Shown: piece after piece, positions 9,306-17,105 of the stretch
How the letters are laid out: every line of letters begins with the position of its first letter
How positions within the stretch are numbered: position 1 is the first letter of the stretch
Source: Acholeplasma sp.
GTDB taxonomy: Bacteria > Bacillota_I > Bacilli_A > ML615J-28 > CAG-698
Direction of reading: 5' to 3'
NCBI GenBank assembly: GCA_012838635.1
Contig: DUOW01000024.1
Coordinates: forward strand, 1 to 48,372
DNA: 48,372 nt
Notes under the pieces: generated by a model
The model's input: only the letters and a program-made list of their open reading frames with translations
What the model was told of the DNA's origin: nothing
Database searches by the model: none
Translations under genes and position numbers: made by a program

Positions 9306-10496
9306 TTATTTAATATGTTTAGCTAGTCCACCAATACCAGTTTCTTTATATTCATCTTTTAAGTCTTTTCCTGTTTCTGTCATTGACTTAACTGCCATAT
9401 CAAAAGTAATGTAATGTGTTCCATCACTTAGATGAGCATATTTTGCGGCATCAATTGCTCTTAATGCTGCAATCGCATTACGCTCAATACAAGGAATTAA
9501 TACATATCCTAAAACTGGATCACAAGTTAAGCCTAAATGATGTTCTAATGCTATCTCAGCACCATATTCAATAATATCATTACTTGCACCAAAAAGTTGT
9601 AAGACAGCTGCTGCAGTCATACTACATGCACTACCAATTTCCCCTTGACAACCAACTTCTGCTCCAGAAATTGAACCATTAGTTTTAATTAAGTTACCAA
9701 CTAAACCTGCAACTAATAATCCCTTAGCAATTTCATCTAAAGTAAATCTTTTTGTATCATAATATGCTTTTAAGACTCCAGGCATAACTCCACTAGAACC
9801 ACATGTAGGTGCTGTAACTACTGTTCCACCTTCTGCGTTTTCTTCAGCTACAGCTAAAGCATTACTCATAACTAAAACATCAAAATCGCCAGACTTCTTA
9901 TATCTTTCATAATAGTCTTTAGATTTTCTCTTCACAAATAGTTTATTTTGCGCAGATAACTTTCCTTCTTTATTTCTACCTCTTTCAACACTATCAAACA
10001 TAGCTTTTAAGATTTGCTTTGCAAAATCTAAAATATCTTGATCTTCATGTTTAAAAATGTATTCAATCAAAGTAAGATTGTTTTCATGACAATATTTTAA
10101 AATGTCATCAAAAGTAGTCTCATCATATACTTTCTTATAATCAATTGCGTGTTCCTCACCTAACTCTTTTAACTCACCCCCACCAATAGAAAAAATCAAC
10201 CACTGATCAATTAACTTTCCATCTTTATAAGCATAAAACTTTAAGCCATTTGGGTTATAGTCATAGTGAGTATCAAAATCAAATTTAATTTCTAAATCTT
10301 CCCCAAAAACTCTGAATAAAGCTTTATCAGTTAAATGTCCTTTTCCTGTTAGAGCAATTGATCCATATAAATCAACTTTAAATTTATCAGCATCTTTATT
10401 TCTTTCTTTGAAAATCATTCCAGCTTTTGTAGGTCCAATCGTGTGCGAACTAGATGGTCCATAACCTACTTGAAATATTTTTCTAACACTTTCCAT
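9306..10496 (-). CDS. sdaA: L-serine dehydratase, single-chain iron-sulfur type
   Basis: Deaminates L-serine to pyruvate and ammonia. One 396-residue chain carries the beta domain ([12 protein letters not shown], 11-22) followed by the alpha domain; Bacillus makes these as two proteins and E. coli as one somewhat longer chain. Candidate iron-sulfur cysteines are Cys232 (APTCGSSG), Cys283 and Cys291 ([12 protein letters not shown]) and Cys325. ATG follows AAGAGGTATTGCT. It leads the sdaA-glyA pair, which routes glycine or serine toward pyruvate or the reverse balance of serine and one-carbon units. Confidence 0.93.
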   Translation of the reverse strand: MESVRKIFQVGYGPSSSHTIGPTKAGMIFKERNKDADKFKVDLYGSIALTGKGHLTDKALFRVFGEDLEIKFDFDTHYDYNPNGLKFYAYKDGKLIDQWLIFSIGGGELKELGEEHAIDYKKVYDETTFDDILKYCHENNLTLIEYIFKHEDQDILDFAKQILKAMFDSVERGRNKEGKLSAQNKLFVKRKSKDYYERYKKSGDFDVLVMSNALAVAEENAEGGTVVTAPTCGSSGVMPGVLKAYYDTKRFTLDEIAKGLLVAGLVGNLIKTNGSISGAEVGCQGEIGSACSMTAAAVLQLFGASNDIIEYGAEIALEHHLGLTCDPVLGYVLIPCIERNAIAALRAIDAAKYAHLSDGTHYITFDMAVKSMTETGKDLKDEYKETGIGGLAKHIK

Positions 10497-10516
10497 AGCA
10501 ATACCTCTTATTTATT

Positions 10517-10545
10517 ATTATACCAATAATGGTTTCATTTTTCCA
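10517..10545 (-). promoter_or_regulatory. Promoter of sdaA-glyA
   Basis: TATAAT (10522-10517) within extended -10 TGGTATAAT; a weak -35 TGGAAA (10545-10540) lies 17 nt upstream. Confidence 0.6.
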
Positions 10546-10553
10546 TTAAAAAC

Positions 10554-10582
10554 TTGATTTTAAGAGATATTTATAATATAAT
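10554..10582 (+). promoter_or_regulatory. Promoter of the class I amidotransferase gene
   Basis: TTGATT (10554-10559), 17-nt spacer, TATAAT (10577-10582). The start site falls about 10 nt before the strong AAGGAGGT at 10599-10606. Confidence 0.7.
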
Positions 10583-10618
10583 TATATTATACTTTTTGAA
10601 GGAGGTAGATTTGAGATT

Positions 10619-11284
10619 ATGCAGAAAGTTATTGCTGTAACTCCAAGAATTATTTATGAAGGTACAACACCAAAAGAGTTTGTCAATCGCCGTTATGTAA
10701 GGGCATTATTAAACAGAGGTTTTTTAGTAATAATGCTAACTTTAGAAAACGAAAATATTGAAAGTTTACTGGAAAAATGTGATGGATTTTTAATAACTGG
10801 AGGAGATGACATTGATCCAGTTCATTTTGGTGAAGTAAACACAGGTGAATCAAAAGATGTCATGAAAGAATTAGACGACTTAGATAAGATTGTTGTTGAA
10901 TACGCTTTAAAAAGCAAAAAACCTCTTTTAGGTATTTGTCGTGGTCATCAATCAATCAACGTTTTTGCTGGTGGAAGCTTATATCAAGATATTGGTAAAA
11001 GTCACTCAGGTATTAAAGAAAACCATGTTGTTCACACAGTACCAAATAGATTATTAAACTTTAAAGAAGTAATAAAAGTAAATAGTTATCATCATCAAGC
11101 ACTTAAAAAAATCGCTCCTGATTTTATCGAAATTGCTAAACACGAAGATGGTACTAATGAAGCCATTATTCATAAAACATTACCAATTATTGGGATTCAA
11201 TGGCACCCTGAAATGCAACAAGAAAACGAACCTAGCAAAATTATCTTTGACACATTTGCAAAGTTAGTTAATAACAATAAATAA
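10619..11284 (+). CDS. Gamma-glutamyl-GABA hydrolase-like class I amidotransferase (peptidase C26)
   Basis: 221 residues of the PuuD-like C26 family, which hydrolyses gamma-glutamyl bonds, for example in gamma-glutamyl-GABA or folylpolyglutamate-like substrates. The triad is visible: Cys107 in GICRGHQ, His196 and Glu198 in QWHPEMQ. ITGGDDIDP (59-67) forms the oxyanion-side loop typical of this family. The SD AAGGAGGT sits 13 nt from the ATG, longer than usual; the TTG nearer to it is out of frame. It is a single-gene unit with its own promoter and no other puu genes nearby, so the substrate cannot be assigned. Confidence 0.88.
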   Translation: MQKVIAVTPRIIYEGTTPKEFVNRRYVRALLNRGFLVIMLTLENENIESLLEKCDGFLITGGDDIDPVHFGEVNTGESKDVMKELDDLDKIVVEYALKSKKPLLGICRGHQSINVFAGGSLYQDIGKSHSGIKENHVVHTVPNRLLNFKEVIKVNSYHHQALKKIAPDFIEIAKHEDGTNEAIIHKTLPIIGIQWHPEMQQENEPSKIIFDTFAKLVNNNK

Positions 11285-11309
11285 AAAAGTGGGTTAAACT
11301 CACTTTTTT
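11283..11309. terminator. Bidirectional terminator between the amidotransferase and pgpA-like genes
   Basis: AAAAAAGTGGG pairs with CTCACTTTTTT (one G-U) around TTAAA. The pgpA-like TGA stop (11300-11302) is within the 3' arm. Confidence 0.8.
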
Positions 11310-11866
11310 TGTTTTAAATCCATTTGTAATTGTTTGATACTTGGATCATGCTCTGCGTATTCTTCACTTTGAATTTGGGCTACTCTCGTACTTGCAGCTG
11401 CAGCTAAAGCACCTACAATATCATCTAAGAAAGTATGACATTTTCCTTTTCGCCCCTCCTTGTTTAACTTCCCAACAATCCCTGGTTTATTTACGTCAAT
11501 ATCACCAAAGTTAGTTTGGCCAATAACACCATAATTAGAAGCAATACTTAAACCCAAAAGCTCATCAATTCCAAACATTCCAAGATCTTCTTCTAAAATT
11601 CCTTGCATTGGCTCAGATAGTTTTCCTTGTTCAGTTAAAACATCTAGTTCAATTCCTAGTTGCACAGCATGAAAAATATCACGATATGTTAGAATCTTAG
11701 CAACACTTTCTAAGCATGTAGAAAGTTCAATATCAGGATTATATTTAGATTGTTGTTTATATGCAATTAATGCAATATCTTCTAATGTTACTCCTCTTTC
11801 TTCTAATTTTCGTTTGTTCATTTTAAACATTTCTTCGCGAGAATAAATTATCTTTTTCTCTTTCAT
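11300..11866 (-). CDS. Phosphatidylglycerophosphatase A family protein (YutG-like)
   Basis: 188 residues resembling B. subtilis YutG, a PgpA-family phosphatase that dephosphorylates phosphatidylglycerophosphate to phosphatidylglycerol. The conserved acidic block is HTFLDDIVGA (144-153), next to an Ala-rich helix. Its soluble-looking N-terminal half (LEERGVTLEDIA, LDVLTE, LSIASNYGVIG) is shared with YutG rather than with the membrane PgpA of E. coli. It is the last gene of the fructokinase-priA-fmt unit, starting 1 bp after the fmt stop. The family assignment is from memory of the sequence pattern; activity is inferred. Confidence 0.8.
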   Translation of the reverse strand: MKEKKIIYSREEMFKMNKRKLEERGVTLEDIALIAYKQQSKYNPDIELSTCLESVAKILTYRDIFHAVQLGIELDVLTEQGKLSEPMQGILEEDLGMFGIDELLGLSIASNYGVIGQTNFGDIDVNKPGIVGKLNKEGRKGKCHTFLDDIVGALAAAASTRVAQIQSEEYAEHDPSIKQLQMDLKQKK

Positions 11867-11867
11867 T

Positions 11868-12791
11868 TTAACCTCCTATAATTTCCCCAATTTTAAAAAT
11901 TTCTTTTCCTTTTCCGTTCAAGAAATCTCTAACCGGAGTAGTATTTTTACCTTGGCGCCTAATTAGTAACAAACCAATCGCCCCTTCTTTACAAGCAATA
12001 ATAATTTCATCTTTCGTAATATCAATAATTTCTCCCGGATTACCTTTTTTATCTAAATAAAGTTTAGCTTCAAAAACTTTATAAATTTCATCTTTAAAAT
12101 TAAAGTAAGCTCCTTTAGAATCATTAATTGCTCTTATCTTATTATACACCTTATAAGCTTCTTTTTCAAAAGAAATAAGTTCATCTTCATTGCTTATAAT
12201 AGGAGCAAAAGTAACTTCTTCTTCCTTTTGTTTTTCACCAGGAAGTTTTTCTTTGGCTAATTTTTTAATAACATCAACTGTTAACTTAGCACCCAAATTA
12301 CTTAAAGCAGCAAAAGCTTCCCTTTCACCCCATTCTAAAGGTAAAGGAATTGCTTTTTTTGCAAGAATATTACCGGCATCCATTTTTGCCGTCATATAAA
12401 TAATACTCACACCAATTTCTTTTTCCCCATTCATAATTGCTCTTTGAATTGGCGCTCCCCCGCGATATTTAGGTAAAAGTGATCCATGGCAATTAATAGC
12501 TGCAAGTTTAGGATGATTTAAAATATCTTTTCCTAAAAACTGACCATAAGCAGCAGTCACAATTAAATCACATTCAGTATTTAAAATATAGTGTTTTTCT
12601 TTATTGATATTTTCTGGTTGAAAAATAGGTAAGCCTAATTCTATTGCTTTATTTTTTACTTCACTATAAACTATCTTTTTCCTAATTCTTGAATCAGGCT
12701 GAGTTACAACTAACACTATCTCAAAATGTTTATTTATTTCTTCTAAAACAGGAACAGCAAAAGAAGGTGTTCCCATAAATATAATTTTCAA
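11868..12791 (-). CDS. fmt: Methionyl-tRNA formyltransferase
   Basis: Formylates initiator Met-tRNA using 10-formyl-tetrahydrofolate. I choose a TTG start at 12791: it gives the canonical N-terminus (M)KIIFMGTPSFAVPVLEEI, lies 7 nt from AGGAGG, and that SD overlaps the priA stop. An upstream in-frame start at 12830 would add 13 residues inside priA. The product is 307 residues, normal length. The catalytic Asn-His pair is in NCHGSLLPKYRGGAPIQ, and MDAGNIL is a second family block. Peptide deformylase (def), the usual neighbour, is absent from this cluster. Confidence 0.95.
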   Translation of the reverse strand: MKIIFMGTPSFAVPVLEEINKHFEIVLVVTQPDSRIRKKIVYSEVKNKAIELGLPIFQPENINKEKHYILNTECDLIVTAAYGQFLGKDILNHPKLAAINCHGSLLPKYRGGAPIQRAIMNGEKEIGVSIIYMTAKMDAGNILAKKAIPLPLEWGEREAFAALSNLGAKLTVDVIKKLAKEKLPGEKQKEEEVTFAPIISNEDELISFEKEAYKVYNKIRAINDSKGAYFNFKDEIYKVFEAKLYLDKKGNPGEIIDITKDEIIIACKEGAIGLLLIRRQGKNTTPVRDFLNGKGKEIFKIGEIIGG

Positions 12792-12801
12792 ATCATTCCT
12801 C

Positions 12802-15102
12802 CTAATAGAAAGTTTTCGGATGACGTTCAAATATAAACTCTAAATTGTCTTTCTTAAACTTTTCTTTTACTTCATCAATTAATTTACTTAATTTTTCATA
12901 ATCATTAGTTTTAATAATTAACTGCATTCCTTGATATCGCCTTGTATATTTAGGGCCTAAAATCTCACTGTCAGTAAAAATACTCCTAAATACTTTTCTA
13001 AAGTAATATGCAGCATGATATCTCTTACTATAATCACCAGCAATAATCAATCTCATTATCTCTAACTTTGGGGGATAATTTAAAGCATTTCTTTGCCTAA
13101 TTTCTTGGTAATAAAAGTTTTGATAATCATTCTTTAAACCTAAAGTAATACTATAATGATCTAAATTATATCCTTGTAAGACTAAACCTAAACCATCTTT
13201 ATTTAACACCTTAACAATATTTAAAAATAATGTTTCAGATGCACGATAATCACCATAGTTTAAAATATTATCTGAGTTAATTAAACCTACAAAACTAATA
13301 TTAGGATAATTAAGCAAATCAAAAACTAAATTAGTTCCAATAATAAAGTCAACTTTTTGCTCTTCGATTGCTAGTACTGCTTCACTATATTTACTATAGT
13401 TACTCATTGTCTCGGCATGAATTACTAAGTACTTTTTATCGGGATAATATTTCTTTAAATCTTCTTCTAAACTCTCTAATCCTAAATTGAAAAAACTTAA
13501 TTTCTTACTTCCACAGCTAGGACATTTTAAGTTAGAATAAGGAACTTTATAATCACAATAATTACAGCTCAATTCATTTTTATTTTTATTGTAAGATAAA
13601 CTAATCTTACATTTAGGACACTTAATAACTTCAGAACAATTATTACACATAACCATTTCACTATAATTCTTTTGGTTTAAAATTAAAGCAACCATCTTCT
13701 TATTATTAAAAGCTATTTGGATCTTCTCTTTTAAAGTATTAGAAATTAAAGGACTAACTCTAGCTATTTCTTTTTTTAAATCAACTAAAGCATATTTATT
13801 ATTCTCCTTTTTTAAATTCTCTAATAAAATGTAATTGTTCTTTAAATAATTATCATAATCATCAACACTTAAAGTTTCATTTACTAAAATAAGTTCTGCT
13901 TTATGATATTCCATTCTCCACTTTAAAACTTCTAAAGTCAAGAACTTTGGATTTTGTTCATTAATATAGGCTGTATCATTAGAATCAAAAATAACAATTA
14001 AACCTAATTTTTCTAAAGGTAAAAAGCTACTCGAAATTGTCCCAACAACAACATCTACATTACCTTTTTTAACTTGCATATAATTATCAAAATATTCATT
14101 ATTGCTTAATGAAGAATTAAAACAATAGATTCTTGCATTAACTAATCTTTTTTCTAAAAAATCATATACTTCAAAAGACTGAACAATTGATTTTGTTAGG
14201 ATTAAGATTTGTTTATTATCCATAATTGTTTTTGAGATTACATCTTCTAAAAACTTACACTTAAATTCTAAATCATCAGTTACTAAAAGATAAGGTTTAT
14301 TCTTATTAGCATCATATTTGGCTTTAATGTCTTGTTCTAAAGAAGTATAAGTAACATAAGAAGATTGAAATCTTTTAAGATTATCTTCTTCTTTAATAAC
14401 TTCTTTTACTTCCAAAAATCCTTCTTTTCGTAAATCATTAATTAAAAAGTGACTAGTATTAGTATTTAAACTTATCTCCTCTATTGTTAGCCCTGGATTG
14501 CAAGAAACATACTCAATAATCCTTTTTCTTTTAACTGTTAAATTTGTAGTATCTTTATTTTCACTTACATAGTAAATATTTTGATATTTATTTTTACCAT
14601 AAGTATAGTGGTTATACTCAATAGCTAAATTACCTTGTTTTAACTCCTTCGCAATTCTGCTACTATAATCAATCATTGAACTATTATATTCAATCTTCGA
14701 TTTACCTTTAAAAAGCATTGCTACATTGCTATCTAACTTTTCTAAATGAACAACTTTCAAATATTTACGATATTTAGTTTTTAAAAAAGCCGGATACATT
14801 AGATCTAAAGCAGAAACAAGTAAACTTTTTGTTTCATCAGAAATCTTCTTAGCCAGTTCTATTTGTTCTTCAGTAAGTTGTTTATCAAAATCATAAACAT
14901 CTAAAATCTCTTTGATATTTCCTGAATAAGAAGTCTCAGAGCTAATTCTAATTACATAACCAATAATTTGCCTACTTCCAAATTCAACCAATACCCTACT
15001 TCCTATATCTACATATTCTTCAAAATGCTTAGGAACCTCGTAAGTAAATAAAGTATCAGTATTAGCATTTCGAACATCAACTAACACTTCTGCGAACTTC
15101 AT
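12802..15102 (-). CDS. priA: PriA-like primosomal protein with a degenerate helicase domain
   Basis: 766 residues with the full PriA plan: N-terminal 3'-end binding domain (1-55, TLFTYEVP...VLVEFGSRQIIGYV), a winged-helix region, two helicase lobes, a zinc module and the C-terminal domain (NYPPKLEIMRLI ... EILGPKY). All four CxxC pairs survive (Cys486/489, 495/498, 513/516, 527/530). The ATPase motifs do not: the Walker A site reads VTDDLEFKCKF (274-284) with no GxGKT; the DEEH box is FDSN (372-375); SATPS is NETLS (408-412); QVAGRAGR is NIVKVLNKDG (628-637). Without these it should not hydrolyse ATP or unwind DNA. The reading frame is intact, so a structural role in loading the replicative helicase is plausible. 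It overlaps the upstream kinase gene by ATGA. Confidence 0.9.
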   Translation of the reverse strand: MKFAEVLVDVRNANTDTLFTYEVPKHFEEYVDIGSRVLVEFGSRQIIGYVIRISSETSYSGNIKEILDVYDFDKQLTEEQIELAKKISDETKSLLVSALDLMYPAFLKTKYRKYLKVVHLEKLDSNVAMLFKGKSKIEYNSSMIDYSSRIAKELKQGNLAIEYNHYTYGKNKYQNIYYVSENKDTTNLTVKRKRIIEYVSCNPGLTIEEISLNTNTSHFLINDLRKEGFLEVKEVIKEEDNLKRFQSSYVTYTSLEQDIKAKYDANKNKPYLLVTDDLEFKCKFLEDVISKTIMDNKQILILTKSIVQSFEVYDFLEKRLVNARIYCFNSSLSNNEYFDNYMQVKKGNVDVVVGTISSSFLPLEKLGLIVIFDSNDTAYINEQNPKFLTLEVLKWRMEYHKAELILVNETLSVDDYDNYLKNNYILLENLKKENNKYALVDLKKEIARVSPLISNTLKEKIQIAFNNKKMVALILNQKNYSEMVMCNNCSEVIKCPKCKISLSYNKNKNELSCNYCDYKVPYSNLKCPSCGSKKLSFFNLGLESLEEDLKKYYPDKKYLVIHAETMSNYSKYSEAVLAIEEQKVDFIIGTNLVFDLLNYPNISFVGLINSDNILNYGDYRASETLFLNIVKVLNKDGLGLVLQGYNLDHYSITLGLKNDYQNFYYQEIRQRNALNYPPKLEIMRLIIAGDYSKRYHAAYYFRKVFRSIFTDSEILGPKYTRRYQGMQLIIKTNDYEKLSKLIDEVKEKFKKDNLEFIFERHPKTFY

Positions 15103-15965
15103 TTTTCCATCACCCCTAAAGCAATAGCACCATATAAAGCAGAGTTATCTTTTAAGACCGGGCTTACTATTAACTCCTCTATACTTTTAACTGCCTTATA
15201 TGTATAGTAATTGTTATTTAATTTTCTAAACTCTTCCCTAATAAAAGGAAGTAGTTTTTCTTGATGACTTACACCACCACCAATAATAATCTTATCAGGG
15301 GCAAATGTTAAGTATAAATTATAGATTCCTTGAGCGATATAATTAGCTTCTCTTCTTAATAAATCTTCTCTTAAAGAAAGTTCTTCATAACTTAAATTAT
15401 ATCTTTTATCTAAGCTGATTCCTGAGGCTAAACCTTCAAAACAATCACTATGGAAAGGACAAGTACTCTCGTATTTATCATCTTTATCCCTTTTTAATAT
15501 CATATGCCCAATCTCAGGATGATGATGACCTTGAAGTAAGTTACCATTATAAACTATCCCACCACCAATACCTGTACCAATAGTTACATAAATTAAATTT
15601 TGATATTTCTTTTTATAACCATAATAGTACTCACCAAAAGCTGATGCGTTAACATCAGTTGTGATTTTTACAGGACACTTAAGAGCATCTTTTAAAGTTT
15701 TTAAGATATTGTAATTAGCCCAAATCTTTTTTGGTGTATCTAAAATCATCCCGTATCTTTCATCAGTTTGATCTAAACAAATCGGACCAAAACAACCAAT
15801 ACCTAAAGTCTTAATGGGAAAAGATGAAAAGAACTTCAAAACCTTTTCCATTGTCTCTTCAACTGTAGTTGTTTTGATTGTAGTATCTTGTAAGATAACT
15901 CCACTTGATGTAGCTACAGCACATTTGAATTTTGTACCACCAGCTTCAATTGCTCCAATTAACAT
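15099..15965 (-). CDS. ROK-family fructokinase
   Basis: 288 residues. ROK sugar kinase with the N-terminal phosphate loop IEAGGTKFK (6-14), catalytic Asp104 in TTDVNAS, and GTGIGGG (130-136). The zinc site is the fructokinase type: His154 in EIGH, Cys169, His172 and Cys175 in CPFHSDCFEGLASG, as in the Bacillus YdhR/GmuE group, rather than the CXCGxxGCxE of glucokinases. I place the start at ATG 15965, 8 nt after AGGAGGA; an upstream in-frame start would put that ribosome site inside the gene. First gene of the priA-fmt-pgpA-like unit, a mixed metabolic and replication operon. Substrate assignment is by family. Confidence 0.88.
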   Translation of the reverse strand: MLIGAIEAGGTKFKCAVATSSGVILQDTTIKTTTVEETMEKVLKFFSSFPIKTLGIGCFGPICLDQTDERYGMILDTPKKIWANYNILKTLKDALKCPVKITTDVNASAFGEYYYGYKKKYQNLIYVTIGTGIGGGIVYNGNLLQGHHHPEIGHMILKRDKDDKYESTCPFHSDCFEGLASGISLDKRYNLSYEELSLREDLLRREANYIAQGIYNLYLTFAPDKIIIGGGVSHQEKLLPFIREEFRKLNNNYYTYKAVKSIEELIVSPVLKDNSALYGAIALGVMEK

Positions 15966-15988
15966 AAGGATAGTCCTCCTTTTACTAT

Positions 15989-16017
15989 ATTTTACCATAT
16001 TTCTTGTAAAAAAACAA
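15989..16017 (-). promoter_or_regulatory. Promoter of fructokinase-priA-fmt-pgpA-like
   Basis: Minus strand TTGTTT (16017-16012), 17-nt spacer, TAAAAT (15994-15989) with an extended -10 TGGTAAAAT. Confidence 0.65.
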
Positions 16018-16070
16018 ACTACTACTAATATAATAACAAAGCAGTTAATCTTTTACTTTTATATTTTAAA

Positions 16071-16099
16071 AAGAAACACTTATTCACTAAGTGTTTCTT
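16071..16099 (-). terminator. Intrinsic terminator of gmk-rpoZ
   Basis: A 12-bp perfect stem (AAGAAACACTTA / TAAGTGTTTCTT), 5-nt loop, then TTTTT on the minus strand. The rpoZ stop codon (16080-16082) is in the stem. Confidence 0.85.
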
Positions 16100-16331
16100 C
16101 ATTCGTACTATCATAAATTGTAATTTTATCTTCGTAAATTTCTTCTAAAGCCAAACCTAAAGATTTCTTATTTACAGGATCTTCTAATAACTCTTCAGCA
16201 TCCCCATGTTCTAGATCTTTAGCTCTTTTTGCTGCTCCTAAAACTAAAACATATTTACTCTTGCTTTTATCTAATAGAGCATCAATTGGTGGATATCTTA
16301 ATCCTTCATCAATATTCTTTTCCCTTTTCAT
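16080..16331 (-). CDS. rpoZ: RNA polymerase omega subunit
   Basis: 83-residue small subunit that helps fold and assemble beta-prime. The N-terminal RYPPIDALLD and the following LGAAKRAKDL helix (the usual V-x-x-A-A-K-R-A-R element) identify it. The ATG overlaps the gmk stop codon by one base (TAATG), so the two are translationally coupled, as in many Firmicutes. The acidic tail is variable in the family. Confidence 0.92.
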   Translation of the reverse strand: MKREKNIDEGLRYPPIDALLDKSKSKYVLVLGAAKRAKDLEHGDAEELLEDPVNKKSLGLALEEIYEDKITIYDSTNEETLSE

Positions 16332-16951
16332 TATTCAACCTCCAATAGTTTTTCATAACCGTGTATTGTTCTTTCTGTTCTTGCATGTTCCGCTTTAATA
16401 ATTGTCATTATCTTTTCAGCTGCATTGTGAACATCATCATTAACTACAATATAATCATACATATACGCCATATGCATTTCATTTAAAGCTTTATCAAAAC
16501 GCTTTTGAATCAATTCTTCAGATTCAGTACCGCGACTAGTTAGGCGGTCATGTAAAGCCTTTAAACTAGGCGGGGCAATAAAGATAAACACAGCATGAGG
16601 CATTTTACTTTTAACTTGTGTTGCCCCTTGAATTTCAATTTCTAAAACAACTTCATGTCCTTCATTTAGTTGTTCCTTAACATATTTTAATGGTGTTCCA
16701 TAATAGTTCCCGACAAACTCTGCATATTCTAACATCTCACCATTTTTGATTTTCTCTTCAAATTCTTCACGAGAAACAAAAAAATAGTCTTTGCCTTCAA
16801 CTTCACCTAAACGCATTTTCCTTGTTGTCATTGAAACAGAGTAAATTAAGTCATGTCCTTCCATTTCAAATAAAGCTTTTCTAATTGTTCCTTTACCTAC
16901 ACCACTTGGTCCAGATAAAACTACTAATATTCCTTTATCATCTAATTTCAT
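16331..16951 (-). CDS. gmk: Guanylate kinase
   Basis: Phosphorylates GMP to GDP with ATP. 206 residues, normal length. P-loop GPSGVGKG (14-21); GMP-binding block SMTTRKMRLGEVEGKDYFF with conserved Arg and Tyr; LEIEIQGA after it. ATG follows TGAGGAATGTTTT. A consensus promoter (16975-17003) drives gmk-rpoZ, divergent from rqcH. Confidence 0.96.
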   Translation of the reverse strand: MKLDDKGILVVLSGPSGVGKGTIRKALFEMEGHDLIYSVSMTTRKMRLGEVEGKDYFFVSREEFEEKIKNGEMLEYAEFVGNYYGTPLKYVKEQLNEGHEVVLEIEIQGATQVKSKMPHAVFIFIAPPSLKALHDRLTSRGTESEELIQKRFDKALNEMHMAYMYDYIVVNDDVHNAAEKIMTIIKAEHARTERTIHGYEKLLEVE

Positions 16952-16974
16952 AAAACATTCCTCATATTAGCATT

Positions 16975-17003
16975 ATTATACCTAAAAATGAGGGAATTGT
17001 CAA
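16975..17003 (-). promoter_or_regulatory. Perfect-consensus promoter of gmk-rpoZ
   Basis: TTGACA (17003-16998), exactly 17 nt, TATAAT (16980-16975): a full match to the sigma-A consensus. Confidence 0.9.
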
Positions 17004-17060
17004 ATGGATAATGATTTCATTAATTCTCAAGTAGTTTTAAAAATTTCAATGCAACTATAA

Positions 17061-17089
17061 TTGCAAAAAAGGTATATATTTGGTAAAAT
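17061..17089 (+). promoter_or_regulatory. Promoter of rqcH
   Basis: TTGCAA (17061-17066), 17-nt spacer, TAAAAT (17084-17089). The TTG that could be read as an upstream start codon of rqcH is the -35 box. Confidence 0.75.
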
Positions 17090-17105
17090 AAATCAAGGTG
17101 AATTT

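Noticed and set aside
12802-15102. priA as a pseudogene
   Set aside because: There are no frameshifts or internal stops, the overlap with the upstream gene is maintained and the zinc cysteines are all intact, so selective loss of ATPase motifs is a better reading.
17061-17105. Upstream TTG start for rqcH
   Set aside because: The TTG is the -35 box of the promoter and there is no SD before it; ATG 17106 has AAGGTGAATTT.
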